NCBI RefSeq assembly: GCF_000835495.1
Contig: NW_015622541.1
Coordinates: forward strand, 3,410,001-3,474,000
DNA: 64,000 nucleotides
Direction: 5' to 3'
DNA from: Cladophialophora immunda
Taxonomy: Eukaryota > Ascomycota > Eurotiomycetes > Chaetothyriales > Herpotrichiellaceae
Under the pieces are notes generated by a model. That model had not been told where the DNA came from, did not search any database, and saw only the letters and a program-made list of their open reading frames with translations. The position numbers and the translations under genes are program-made. Each line of letters opens with the position of its first letter. Positions within the stretch are counted from its first letter, which is position 1. Below, one piece after another: positions 32,501 through 43,657 of this stretch.

Positions 32501-34682
32501 TGAATTCGGGTTCTGCGTCACTGTTGCTCGCTGGCGCTGCTTGACGCGACTTCAAAGTGGCTCTAAAATCTGTCTTTGGCGGCGTCTGTGGTTTTGGCTT
32601 CAGCATTGGTGGCTTTGCGTCGGGCGCTGCATCTGCCTGCACTGCGTCGACCGAAACTTCCTTGTTTTCGTTTGATGCTGGCGCTGCAGCCTCGGGTTTG
32701 CTGTTCGAACTTGTTACATTTGAAATAGGCGTGACATTTCTCTTAGAGGGAACCGCTGGTTTGTCATCCCTTTTCTCTATCTTAGGCCGCTCGATCTCTG
32801 AGGTAGGTTTGTCTCGCGGTGCTAGTGATCCAGTTCCTAGGCTCTTCGCCTGGTCTGTCTCGTCTGCCTCTGGTGTGGACTGGCCTTTTTGGGCTACCGG
32901 TTCACTCGACGTCATAGACTCCTTCAGTGGAGGTGAAATGAGGGGTTTCGGCACCACAGCTGGCTTTGCTGGCAGGTTATCAACAGCTTCGGACGATCGC
33001 TGTTGCTGCTCTTGTTTGGCACGCTGCATGCTGACCATCCAAGCAGGTGTATCAGGTTTAGCTGGAGTAAATCTCGGAGAATCCGGCTTGTTGAGCGCAC
33101 TTTCGAGCCAACTGGCTTTGGTGGGACTCCAGCGACGAGAATCCATGGTTTTGGAGGGGCTGCGAGACAAGAGCGTTTCGGATGGTGGTGGGGTGGTCGG
33201 TCGGCTCTGATGCTGTACTTTGGGGGCTTCGTGGCCGGTTTGGGTATCTCGTGCGCTGGCAGCGTCAGGCTCTGAAGGTGCCGTGGGGTCGCCTCCCGTC
33301 CGGCTCAGCGGACGGGCTTTGGTAAGAGGAATTGTTTCAGTGCCGTGACTCGAAACAGGCCTTGAACCTGATAGTGGCGACGAATTGCCTTCTCGTACAC
33401 CTCTGACATCTCTGGAGGGACCACGGCTGTGTCCAGGACTGAAACCCGGCGCACCAGGAACTTGGACCGGACGAGTTGTGGCAACAGAGTCACCTCGCTT
33501 CAAGCCTGCATTCGCCTGTACGCTCCATCTCTTGCTCACACTATCCGATCTTTTCATCATTGCGCTCTCAACAAACCCGCCCAGACCCTTGGTAGGTGAA
33601 GGGGGGCGCCCGGCAGACGACAAAATGCTCGGGGTCCTTCCCAGGCCAGGTGTGTCGGCCCCGAACGAAGTATTCAGATCTAAGGGCTTGAAACTTGGCA
33701 GGTCCAAAGCAGGAGGCTTTGATGGCGACAAAGACACCATGGATAGTGGTCTCGTTGGTCGTGGGTCTTCTTGCTTTGACAATTGTTCCTGGTCGAGTGG
33801 CTGAGCGAATGATGATTTCGGAGGGGACGGTGGAGGTGTTGCTTTCTCGGGATCATCCCTCGAGCGGTCCATAGGAGCCGCGAAATCTTTTGACATTCCT
33901 GGGAGTCTCATGCTCCGACTCGAGAATGACGGAGCTGCCTCTGAATCTGGCTCATTCTTGCGGTACGCGGCCGAACCAACACCGCGATCAGGAGTCTGTC
34001 GGAACCAGGACGGGTCTCTGGCTCCTAACGAAGCAGCAATATCTTTCCTCGACATATCATCATCATCCTTGGGCTGAGCAGGACTCGGAGCCAGGGCTGA
34101 ATCGGGTATGGATGCCACGGAGAGCGGCCGTGATCTTGAGCCCCTCCCCCTCGATGAAGGCCGCTGTTGCCACGATAGGGTTCCGCTCCTGGAGAGAGCT
34201 GTGACATTGAGAGACGGGCTGGGTGTGGAGGGCTTTTCGCTTGCAGGTGGAGGTGGCAGAGGTCGAGTGAAGTCCAGCCCGGGAGCCGCAGCTCGCTCCG
34301 GTCTTGGAGATATTGAGTCGGAGCCACCAACCGTACGCGACTGCAGAGGAGGAGGCGTCAGGGCTATAGGAGGGTCAATTCCTTGTGTGGGTTTTCGAGG
34401 ACTCTCTCCGGCAAGTCGCAAGGACGGCGTAGGACCGGTTTTTGAAGGAGATAGGGACCGAGCGCGTTCTGCATATAATCAGTATCTCCATTGCCTTTGT
34501 GATATGAAGAGCACTCAATATATACCTGCTCTTCTAGCCTGTCTCTCTTTTCTGGCTTGCAACATTTCCTCCTCCATCCTTCTTGATCGCTCGGCCTCTT
34601 CCTGCCCTTGCTTTGAGCTCAGACTAGCGATTCGAGCGAGGAATTGGTCGACGGACTCGGAGCCATCATTCGACGCGTCCAT
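29542..34682 (-). CDS. DUF4045-gelsolin protein (fragmin-like)
   Basis: Three exons (34682-34526, 34468-29851, 29794-29542) give 1675 residues. A short N-terminal helix (VDQFLARIASLSSKQ) leads into a coiled, Arg/Glu-rich stretch. Then comes a very long disordered region (about 60-1280) rich in S, P, K and T with many SPxK/SPTK-like sites; this fits DUF4045. The C-terminal about 370 residues are gelsolin-like repeats: CAEVYLWCGDEV, LYMLCGRRHLG, GKLYLWKGKG and GELYVLVGG, the last split by the 3' intron. Gelsolin folds bind actin, often with calcium. The tail suggests a phospho-regulated actin-binding protein, perhaps at septa or hyphal tips (inference). Confidence 0.9.
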
Positions 34683-35416
34683 GTTGACTCTTCCGCAAGC
34701 GTTTGAGTCTCCAATCGGTAACAATCCGTGCTAAAGGTGAGGATTATGCCGCACTCTGCATTGAGATTGACGAAAAAAAGAATGGCCACCCGCTAGAGTG
34801 TGCAAATGATAAGCGAACAAGCGAGCGAAGGCGAAAAGAAGGTGTTGTAGGCAAGCGACAGGCAAGAATGGTCCGGTGAGAAAATAGTAGTACAGCCCGC
34901 AGGATAATGGGGGATTGTGTCAATTGTTGATGTTTGATGCGTGGTTGCGGGAGGCAAAGAGGAGCGGGACTTCGGGAACACGCGCCCAACACGTCTCCGC
35001 AGTCAAATCCAAAACCCAGCCAACGGTTGTTTTGTTTATATCCCCCTCTTCTTCTCCGGCGACCTCGACTCTCGTTCCGTGCCTTCCTCTCGGATGTCGT
35101 TGAAGCTCGACGCGGCGATGATGAAGAGGAGGTCTCGAGGTGTTGGAATGGAACAGGGAGGGACTAGGTAATAGGGCTGATGCTGCGACTGTCCTGGTTG
35201 GCCTCTTTGGTCTGGCCGCGCAAAAGGCCAATTTACGCCCTGTGCACTCATTATTGGACTTGCAGGGGTCCCATGTGGCTTTTACTTCGCCTGTTTCAGC
35301 TGTTCGAAACACACGGGAATTGCTTAAATATCTCCATAGCTCAACGGTGGCCTCGCTTCCTCGTTCCCTCTTGTTCTAACCATTGCCAGTTGTCATTCGG
35401 TACTTTTGATGGTGTG
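34683..35416. other. Intergenic: gelsolin-gene promoter
   Basis: A 734-base gap between the gelsolin gene start and the stop codon of the ARL2 gene on the same strand. Frames here are short and contradictory. A CT-rich tract near 35040-35100 may belong to the ARL2 3' region. No gene is supported. Confidence 0.5.
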
Positions 35417-36112
35417 TCAGTATAGGAACAACCGATCCCGGGCATCCTGCACCACCCAATCCAGACCTTTCTCCAGATTCTCGCCGGTCATCGCACTGCA
35501 GGGAACGACTATCCAACGATGAGTCAAGATTCGCTTGAGGTCAAGCAGCTGCGTGACCTCTTCCTTGGTCATCCCCCCTGCGACATCGGTCTTGTTCAAG
35601 AATACCAACAGACTTGCTCCGGCCAGTCGCTTGTCCTTGTCAACAGCTGTAGTGTCATGGTGAACGCTGGCGTACCTCTTCAAGCAGCAGTCCCTTAAGT
35701 TCGGTCTTGCAATCATCCATGCGTAGCCGGTCTGTCGCGTCCACCACCCAGATGAGGGCGTCAGTCTTCTCAAAATAGTTTCTCCAGTATGATCTTATCG
35801 TCTTCTGGCCTCCGACATCCCAGATATTGAGCTTGTAACTGCAATGTCATCCATCAGTGTTCCCTGCGCAATGGTATCAATGCTGGAAGTACCCCTGGAA
35901 ATCAATAGTCTTGATGATGAACCCTAACGTTGGACTGACAGTGTTGACGTCTTCATTCATGATCTTTTTGACAATGGTGGTTTTACCGGCGTTGTCAAGT
36001 CCTCTGGAACACATATCAGTATCTCGTCATTGCAGAAGGACCGTCCTTTGTACAGCATTAGGATACGCATCTCCTTGTCCTTCAACCGAGCCTTGCGAAG
36101 TATGGAAAGCAT
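35417..36112 (-). CDS. arl2: ARL2-type small GTPase
   Basis: Four exons (36112-36054, 36003-35893, 35838-35676, 35629-35417) give 181 residues, matching ARL2 end to end. Seen are the N-terminal amphipathic helix with [13 protein letters not shown]-loop GLDNAGKT, switch 1 with [20 protein letters not shown] (usual NKQD) and [12 protein letters not shown]2 regulates tubulin folding with tubulin cofactor D and, through BART/PDE-delta-type effectors, lipidated cargo; the fission yeast homologue Alp41 is essential. Residue 2 is Leu, so N-myristoylation is excluded, as expected for ARL2. The acceptor of intron 3 could lie two codons earlier (DK insertion). Confidence 0.95.
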
Positions 36113-36956
36113 GGCGTTCAGATCTCCGTGCCTGCTGCTGGCTGTCGGACTGCGACTGTGTTGCTTCCATGCAGTAACGCCGGCGTTTATCGGCCTAGAA
36201 CAAGCCTGGATCTGACTTGATGTCTCAATGCATACGGATCACCGTGTGCTTGTAGATGTATGTCCATTCGTTGTCGTTCTTTTGTGACGGGCTGGTTGCC
36301 GGAGTTTCTCTCGATGTTTGTGTTCGTTCACAATAACCCGCCGCTTTACAATCCGGCGACAACGCATCATGGTGGCGACTGCCGATTGGCTGAAGCGAAG
36401 ACCATCCTCTGGGGAAGGTGGAACGAAGCGGTCACGCGGCAACCAATTGACATTGTTGCATTCCTTTATGATGATCAACGCTTCACTTTGGTGAGACAAT
36501 GTTGCTCCTCTATCACCTCAAGCAGTCACCATCTGCTTATTTCCCAGCCATATGGCGGAGGCTCGCTTGTCCGTGGCTCTTATGTTCCGCTATGGGAGGG
36601 TTGCGAAGAATAGCCTAGCAGTTCTTCACCTGCAAATTACCTTGATGTCTCTCAGTTTGTAGTATCAGGCAGGGGAAGGAGACGTTATTTCTGCCCCAGC
36701 CTTGGGTGCTTCGATTTGTCAATTTGATCTGTCACAAGACTCTCACCTCTACTCCAGTTTAACACTTGATTCAGCTGCAGCCACCGCACGTGCTAGTGAC
36801 AACGCTCGAGTCACAGCACGTGTTCAACACCCCTCAGAAAAGGTAAGCCTCCTAATCCCTTTAAATATCCGTCTATTTGTTGTCATCTGTTACGTTTTGT
36901 CCATTTTAACAGCTACCGCAGTCGCTTACTCCTTGCTTTCCTCTCCAAGCGGCGCC
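36113..36956. other. Divergent promoter region and 5' UTR intron
   Basis: An 844-base region between the ARL2 gene (minus) and the GNAT gene (plus). A GTAAGC at 36842 and a TTTTAACAG near 36912 delimit a likely short intron in the GNAT leader. The region is open in the GNAT frame from 36702 but contains no in-frame ATG. Confidence 0.5.
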
Positions 36957-39617
36957 ATGGGCTTTCATCCAGATCGATATGGGTGTCCCACAGCCAAGAG
37001 GAGGTTCAGTGATGCCGGTCAAGACCAGTCTTCGTCAGATTGCGACCCAGGTTGGTACCCACTGCTGAAGACACCGGATAGCCAACAGTCGTCCTGTGTG
37101 TCACCATCTTCGGCCCAAAGCGGAGTGTTGATCCAAAGTGGGAATGATGCAGTATCGAAGGATACAGGCACATCTTCAGCCGTGCAAGCAAGCGGAGTAA
37201 AGCCTCGAATGGAAGATCTGGAAGAATGTGGGCATAGTGAGGCAAAGTCTATCTCGAGTGTCAGTATGCCTAGTCCAGCACCGGTGGTCATCAACATCCC
37301 TGGGTTCGACAAGAAGGCCTACGGTGATCCAACCAGAAGAAGCCCCGGTCAGGCAGCGACTGCCACAAGAGAAAGTGAACCAGACCTGAGGTCTACTTCT
37401 CGGACCAATTCAGAGACTACAGTCGTGTCGAAGACTCCGCCAAATCCAAACTTGGACCACCTCAAACCCGCAGACAAGCCTCAAGGTCCTCAAGCTTCGT
37501 CACCTCCCGTCACCTCTCATTTAACCTCTTCTCAGCCCCCTAGCACAGACTCCGTGAGATTTCTCCCAATAACGAACGGTATGATGACTGAAAAAGCTGC
37601 CGAGCACCATAGCTACACAGTGACAGCGATCAGTCAAATGAATTCTGCCAAGAAATCCGGCTCATTGCCTCGCGCTGAGACCTTCGAGACTCTGAAGCAA
37701 GGGAGTGAGACGCCAGAGCAGGTAATTGCGCGCCTTCAAGCAGAAGGGTCTCGTGAGGCATTTCAGCGTATCAACCGGAAAGATCATGGCGAGAATGTTA
37801 CTACCACGGCCCTCACTACCCTAGACCTCCTCCGAAAACCGCTCCTGCCCGAGTCAGATAGCATTCAGCAGAGACTGAGCAGTTTCCAAACGAGCTTCTC
37901 ACCTGATCCCATTCCAAACCACCCACGACATCAATCCATCCGCAATGGAGGCGAATCGTCCGTCGTCAGCGCCACAGTGTCAAAGCAGGACAAGCAGGGT
38001 AAGAGAGGGCCAGACATGAATAAAATGAATCCCATACAATGGTCCAACGATGAAGACTGTGAAGAAGCCGGAAGTGATAATGACTCAACTAAACCCATGG
38101 CCAGCGGTTTTGGCAGACTCATTCGTCGTCGCCACACTCGAGGGGCCGAGGATGATCTTGCAGGATGGGACGGGAACTTTCAGCCGCCTCCCCTTGATTG
38201 GGAACATCGTCCCAGTTTCTACAACAACACTCCGGAATACATCAGCGGCTTCGACAACTGGCTTGGTGCAAACACCACGAGGACCATGTCGAAGGGTCCG
38301 GAGGTCGACTTCTCAGCCATTCCCCTAGAAGAAGTCCAGAACATCGACAATCACGCTGATGGGATTGGTTTTGCACCAAAAGAGACGGTCATTGGCACAA
38401 ACAATGCAGACCGCTATGGCTTCACCATCGCTGATATCAGGACGCCGCATGCAGTGCAACCCCCGGACTTCGACGGCGACGCAAAACTAGATCTCTCCGA
38501 CCTTGAAAATGCTCGTTACAGGGATGAAACCGCGCAGGAGTTCATTGATAAACGCATGGAGTACCTGCAACGGGAGCGGAGGGAGCCAAAGGCAAATGTG
38601 GTGGTGCAAGTTCCAGTCGAGCCTGAGAGCGGTACGGTTGGCGAGGAAGAAACCACGCAACAACAGGATGCTCCAGCCCCGATAACGGACAAGAATATCT
38701 ATCTTCGTCCGGCTGTCAATGCGGACATCTCGGGTATGAAAGCTATTCTCAACTGGCACATTGCCCAAGGCGTTCGTCCCTCGGAATTGGCAGAGATAAA
38801 TGACGATGACATGTTCCAGCGGCTAGACCTTTCGACGCAAGCTCGTTTGCCATTCATCGTCGCCGTGGAACGCAACCGCAAAAACACCCGCCCCAAATCT
38901 CGCAAGGGCCCGAGAGTCAATCCCAACCATCCCATCCAAAACATTGATCCTGACTACGATGGCGTGGTGAAAGACGAACCCATCGTTGGTTGGGCTTCCG
39001 CCACAGACTGGTCGGCCTGTGATTACGTTGAAACCATTACGGTGGAACTGGAACTGTATGTGGCGCCTTCTCACCGCAAATCAGGCGTGGGACGATGCTT
39101 GATGGACGCTCTATTAGATGCTACGGATCGCGGATACCTGAAGAAAGGCGGCTATGAATTTCGAGTTGCGCCGGAGATGCGGCATATGTACAGCGCCGGC
39201 GGTGGACGCGATCTGCACAAGTTGATCTTTCAGGTGCGCAGCTTCAACCGACCAATGTCCCCGCAGCTGCTTGACCGCATTCGTGGAGCAGGTCAGGGAC
39301 AGGGTGATCTTCCTGTCACTGAGAGTGGTAGGGATAGTCGCCGGGGAAAAGGCTCCAGCGGGAATTCGTCCTCCGCAAAGGCTCGCAAACGAGGAAAGCA
39401 AAAGGACTACTCCAAAGGCGCAAGACTCGATGACCGAGAAGACGACTACGAAATGTGGCTGAAAGACTGGCTCGAGAGACAAGGCTTCGAAGAGGAAGCG
39501 CATCTGAAGAAACTCGGGACGAAGAAAGGGAGGTTTGTGGATGTCAGATATTTGACCCGTGAGACTTGCTGGCAGCCTGCGGATCATCGACTCCCGGACT
39601 TTTCGCAAGGTCTTTGA
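36957..39617 (+). CDS. Large protein with C-terminal GNAT domain
   Basis: An 886-residue intron-less frame starting at the GCGCCATGGG context. Residues 1 to about 560 are polar and low-complexity (S, T, P, K, D) with no fold recognised. From about 578 to 775 lies a Gcn5-related N-acetyltransferase domain: IYLRPAVNADISGMKAIL, PFIVAVERNRK, EPIVGWASATDW, a beta-strand ELELYVAPSHR and the acetyl-CoA loop RKSGVGRCLMDALL. A basic tail (RRGKGSSGNSSSAKARKRGKQK) and an end rich in charged helices follow. It may acetylate a nuclear or cytoplasmic substrate; the target is not predictable. An earlier start is ruled out by the lack of ATG codons. I am confident of the GNAT domain, not of the function. Confidence 0.8.
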   Translation: MGFHPDRYGCPTAKRRFSDAGQDQSSSDCDPGWYPLLKTPDSQQSSCVSPSSAQSGVLIQSGNDAVSKDTGTSSAVQASGVKPRMEDLEECGHSEAKSISSVSMPSPAPVVINIPGFDKKAYGDPTRRSPGQAATATRESEPDLRSTSRTNSETTVVSKTPPNPNLDHLKPADKPQGPQASSPPVTSHLTSSQPPSTDSVRFLPITNGMMTEKAAEHHSYTVTAISQMNSAKKSGSLPRAETFETLKQGSETPEQVIARLQAEGSREAFQRINRKDHGENVTTTALTTLDLLRKPLLPESDSIQQRLSSFQTSFSPDPIPNHPRHQSIRNGGESSVVSATVSKQDKQGKRGPDMNKMNPIQWSNDEDCEEAGSDNDSTKPMASGFGRLIRRRHTRGAEDDLAGWDGNFQPPPLDWEHRPSFYNNTPEYISGFDNWLGANTTRTMSKGPEVDFSAIPLEEVQNIDNHADGIGFAPKETVIGTNNADRYGFTIADIRTPHAVQPPDFDGDAKLDLSDLENARYRDETAQEFIDKRMEYLQRERREPKANVVVQVPVEPESGTVGEEETTQQQDAPAPITDKNIYLRPAVNADISGMKAILNWHIAQGVRPSELAEINDDDMFQRLDLSTQARLPFIVAVERNRKNTRPKSRKGPRVNPNHPIQNIDPDYDGVVKDEPIVGWASATDWSACDYVETITVELELYVAPSHRKSGVGRCLMDALLDATDRGYLKKGGYEFRVAPEMRHMYSAGGGRDLHKLIFQVRSFNRPMSPQLLDRIRGAGQGQGDLPVTESGRDSRRGKGSSGNSSSAKARKRGKQKDYSKGARLDDREDDYEMWLKDWLERQGFEEEAHLKKLGTKKGRFVDVRYLTRETCWQPADHRLPDFSQGL

Positions 39618-42600
39618 GGACCTCAAGACTCAACGTGCAGCATATGAAAATGAAGGAGACGAAGCTCGAAGAATCTGGACCACCATCGTCCACAACGAGA
39701 CGGTAACCGGGCGCTTGCTTCCTTCCGACAATCCAACGGCCAGGGTTTATTCTTTAGTCCATCTTTCCAGTGGCGGTTGATACTCCCTTTTCAAAGTATT
39801 GCAGACGTGGAGGCGTCTCACTTCAGCAACACACTACACCGTCAGCACTTTTAGATCAGAAAGACATCTTTCCGCCTTGTCCGAGCCCAAAAGAAGAATT
39901 GACGACTTACGCCTTGACACTAGCGGCTGAAAATACCACGCGAAACATCAGTATTTACAAGATTCTCGGCTCATTCAATCCGCAAATATACACAATTTCA
40001 TGCGTCTGCGTCCAAAAAGTCTCTTTCAAGCACTTTTGTCGATTTTAGACCTGCTCAAACATCGGTAACCGACCTGGCTCAGATGGACGTTCTGTGCCCT
40101 CCCCTTGGCCGAATACAACGGGCCTGGGATATACCACGCGTTCGAGCTGCACAGCAACCCCTTGCTAGTGAACACGACGAGATGCTGGCGATGGCAGAGT
40201 CGTGCCATTTTCATCTTCGCCTTTTCTTTATTTTCATTGGCAAATGCATACACTATCCATAAGACGAAGATGACACGCACTCGTCAATTAACGAAATCAT
40301 GACGGAAATCGAACGAAAGGAATGATGGCACAGATCACGACGTGGGCAAGGGGCTGGTGACTTAAGCAATTGCATCGAAAAGGGTCTTTATCTAGGTTCA
40401 GAGCTGACCCCTGACAGAAACATGGAGAGGGACATGCAAGGAGGTTTCACGAATCCATAGCACAATCAAGCGCACATAGCTCGAACATCCATAGAAAATT
40501 CAAGGGCTCGTTTGTCACATCAGCCCAGACTAGGCCGTGCAATGCAAACAGATTTACACGAGATCCAGAAAGGTTGCGGTGCAGGCCGTGGAACAAGAAA
40601 GGGTGTAGTGTGTAGAGAGTCCCTGTCCCTGACCCCGGCTTCGAGCCTGACCAACAATTTGGCGGATGCATTTGCGATCACAAGGAATCCAGCCCGACGC
40701 TTCCATGAGAAGGCAGCAAAGGAGCAAACAGAAAGAGCACAACACGGCTGGAAGACACACCTCACTCGTCTTCCCCCCCTGCCACGACCTACACCACTTC
40801 CCCCGTCCTTCTGTTCAATCAGGTCGCTGATCAGGGCTTCCGAACAAAGGGTGCGACAGCATCCGAGCTCGGTCCAAACTGCTTTGGGGAAAGGTCCGCA
40901 AGCCACCGACGCACCCCCAAGCGCAATTGGATCTGCCAAGCGCAAGAAAGGCCGATGGGGCCGGGCGATTGCGGCAAAGCGCTCCATGTTCTTTTTCGCG
41001 ATTTTTTCCCTGCGCAGTCTAGATCGTCAAGAGAATGCAATGTGACCAGGGGAGACGATGCTGGAAGGTGTCGTTCTTTGTTCCACGGACACGGCGTAGG
41101 GTGGTGGGTGATGGATGAGGTGGTCTGTCCTGCGCCGATCTCGTATCCGATATCTCAGTGTATCTTTGGCCGGAAGCTTGGGCCACGTCCACGGTCAGTT
41201 AGGGTTCCCACCACTTTTGCCTGGTGACTCCACCGAGCCCGATGACAGGCCAAGTTTCTTGCATCAGCGGGCCATTTGCTCGGCTGAGATTTCCGAATGG
41301 TTATTGGGCTCTTCTTGGAGAACGTGAGACCGTGATCGAGGCTACGCCCATGACTTGTTGCGCCGGACTCTGCGTCAGCATCGAATTCTTTCGGGCCTCG
41401 AGCATTCTTCTCCGGCCCCAAACAGTGTCCCTGACCTGCACTCAAACATCGGTGGGGAGGTGTCTGGTGTAACTAAGGGATCACCAAGAGGAGGACGGAG
41501 TTCGAGATAGGCGAGGCCGCGGCTGGACGATCGGTCAACTTGGGATTGTTCGGGTATGCAGGTCATCGCATCAATTAAGGCGCATGATTGGCCTGCACAA
41601 TCCTGCTGGAGGCGCACGATGGCCTTGGGCATCAACAAACACGTTTTGGGATGTCTTTGATGTTGCACAAAACCTGGCAGTGATAGCTGTCAGCGAACAA
41701 ATTGTATCCATCCAAACAAAGAGGCCATTAGCAGGGTCTCGAAGCCTGCATTTTGAGGAGAACCGTCCCTCGCTGCAACATCCTCTTTTTTGCAAGTGTA
41801 GATGCTATCCCGGGCAAGGATTGAGTTTCGGACAGGGCAAGAAAATGAGGGAATAGGCTTTTGTGGACAAGGAGTTCCAAGCCCACCGGAGTTGCGCATC
41901 GGCAAGCAACATGCATGTTGACCCCTCGAAAAGTGATTGTTTGGCCATTTCGTGTGTCGCGGCAGGCTCCTTGATGGCGCGAGATCAGGGCGTGTTGCGG
42001 GTAGACGGACAAATGGGTGTTGAGAAGACGGTCCTTTCTGACAGGGTCTCGCGTTGGTGGCGTAATCCATGGCGCGCATGGCTAGAATGGTGTCTACAGT
42101 AACTAGCAGTCTGGGGCTGGGGGACTTCGGAGCTGAAGGTGGGCATGGTGAAGGGGGGGGTAAAAGGATGGTTGTGAGCTGGGGAGCTAGGAGAGGGACA
42201 GGGGTGGTTGATCCTGCGACGGTTTACGAGGTACGCTGTGGTGTGTGGGATGTGGTCAAGACAAGGCTGGTCGTTGACAAAGGCAAACAGGATAAGAAAC
42301 GGCGCAGTTTGGATGGTATAGAGTTGGGAGCGGGAAGAAGATGAGCACCTGCGGATGGAGCAGAGACTTCTCTCACTTTGCGGTCATTATTCTCATGTCA
42401 TCGAGCGAAGAGTTTTCATGGGTTTCCCGTCATCATCTGTTCGCCTAAATATGCCCCCCCAAGCTTTCAGGCTCACTGGGCTTCTGCATCCCCCTTCTGG
42501 CACCTCTAGGGCTCTAAGCTCAAACCTTAGCTAGCTGCACCTTAGCCTTCAGTGGTCCTTGGGTGGCCCTGAGTAACCCCTCGCGCCCAACCCACACCCA

Positions 42601-43657
42601 CCCTCGAAGGGCCCTGCACAAGCTCAACCCCCCCCGACCCGGTTCTCTGCCTTCTCTCGCTGAGTTTTAGTCGTGCTTCCCGCACTTTTCCTTGGACTTC
42701 CCACTCGTCTTTCTTCTCTGCCTCACCCCTCCATCTTCTCGACCTCTCTTGTTCCTGCGCGCGTCTCTCTTAATATCGCAGTTCTGCTTCTGCTTTCCTG
42801 CTTCCATTGGCGCCTGCTCTTCTCGGAGTTCCTCACGTTTGCGTCTGGTCTGATCTGTGGCTTGCACTGACATTTTTGGCCCCATCTAACCACTGCGCAT
42901 TTGATCCGGTATGTGCAGAAGTCCCTGCTCCTCCCTTCCGCCTTTCCCCTTCAAACCTCCCTCAACCCGTGCGCAAACACAAGAGACGGATTTCGGGAAT
43001 AGCTGTGTGGGGGAACATGCTTCCTCTCAGGTCGGCGTGGTAGATGGAAGTCGCAAACCCTAGTGAGACAACAGCACGAGAGACAATTGAAGAGCACCAC
43101 CACTGCTCAAAGATCAACCCAGTCGCACTAGTCGCAAGAGCTACAGTCGCAAACCCATCTAGAATCTCCCCAACCTTGGACTGCACTTCACGTTGTGGCG
43201 TTGGCGAAGGCTCCCCTACTTCACTTGTCCGTGACAATCGCCGTTGTTCATCGAGGGAATCGCATGCGCTAACTTATCTCTTTCTGCTAGACTTCAGAAC
43301 AACCTTCGATTCCCAAAGACTCTTTGCGATCGCTTCGTACCCTGTTGCCTTGGACATTCGCCGTTCGGGATATTCTTGTGCGACAAAAGTTGGTTGAGTT
43401 GTCAAAAACAGTCCACATAATTCCTTCGATATCCTTTTCGCGGCAACCTCTCTAGCAAGAGACCTCTGTCCAGTCGATCTTGGTACGTCCAGCTCACGCC
43501 CGCAGATGTCCTGACGACCACGCCGGCTGCCTTGGACAGCTGCTGGGTGGAAGATTCGCGGGAGGTCCGTCATCAAAACCGGGCATGGAATCTGACTCAT
43601 CTCACAGGAAGTGTACTTTAGCCTTCAAGCTCGTCATCTTGAATTTCGTCCTTCAAC
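39618..43657. other. 4-kb gene-free region with CT-rich leader
   Basis: No supportable gene lies in these 4 kb. Most frames are 60-180 codons, mutually overlapping and compositionally Arg/Ser/Pro-biased. The part from about 42650 to 43650 is rich in C and T (CTTCTCTC, CCTTGGAC, TCTCTTGTTCC) and immediately precedes the RNA-binding protein gene, so it may be a long 5' leader. A polyG run sits near 42152-42164. The GNAT gene 3' end lies at the left. Confidence 0.55.

Noticed and set aside
36702..36956. N-terminal extension of the GNAT protein with a membrane-like helix
   Set aside because: It begins at a non-ATG codon, holds no in-frame ATG and overlaps a likely leader intron (36842 to about 36912), so the hydrophobic stretch is probably untranslated.
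40512..41045. 177-codon plus-strand frame
   Set aside because: Its composition is biased, antisense frames of similar length overlap it, and no family features are visible.
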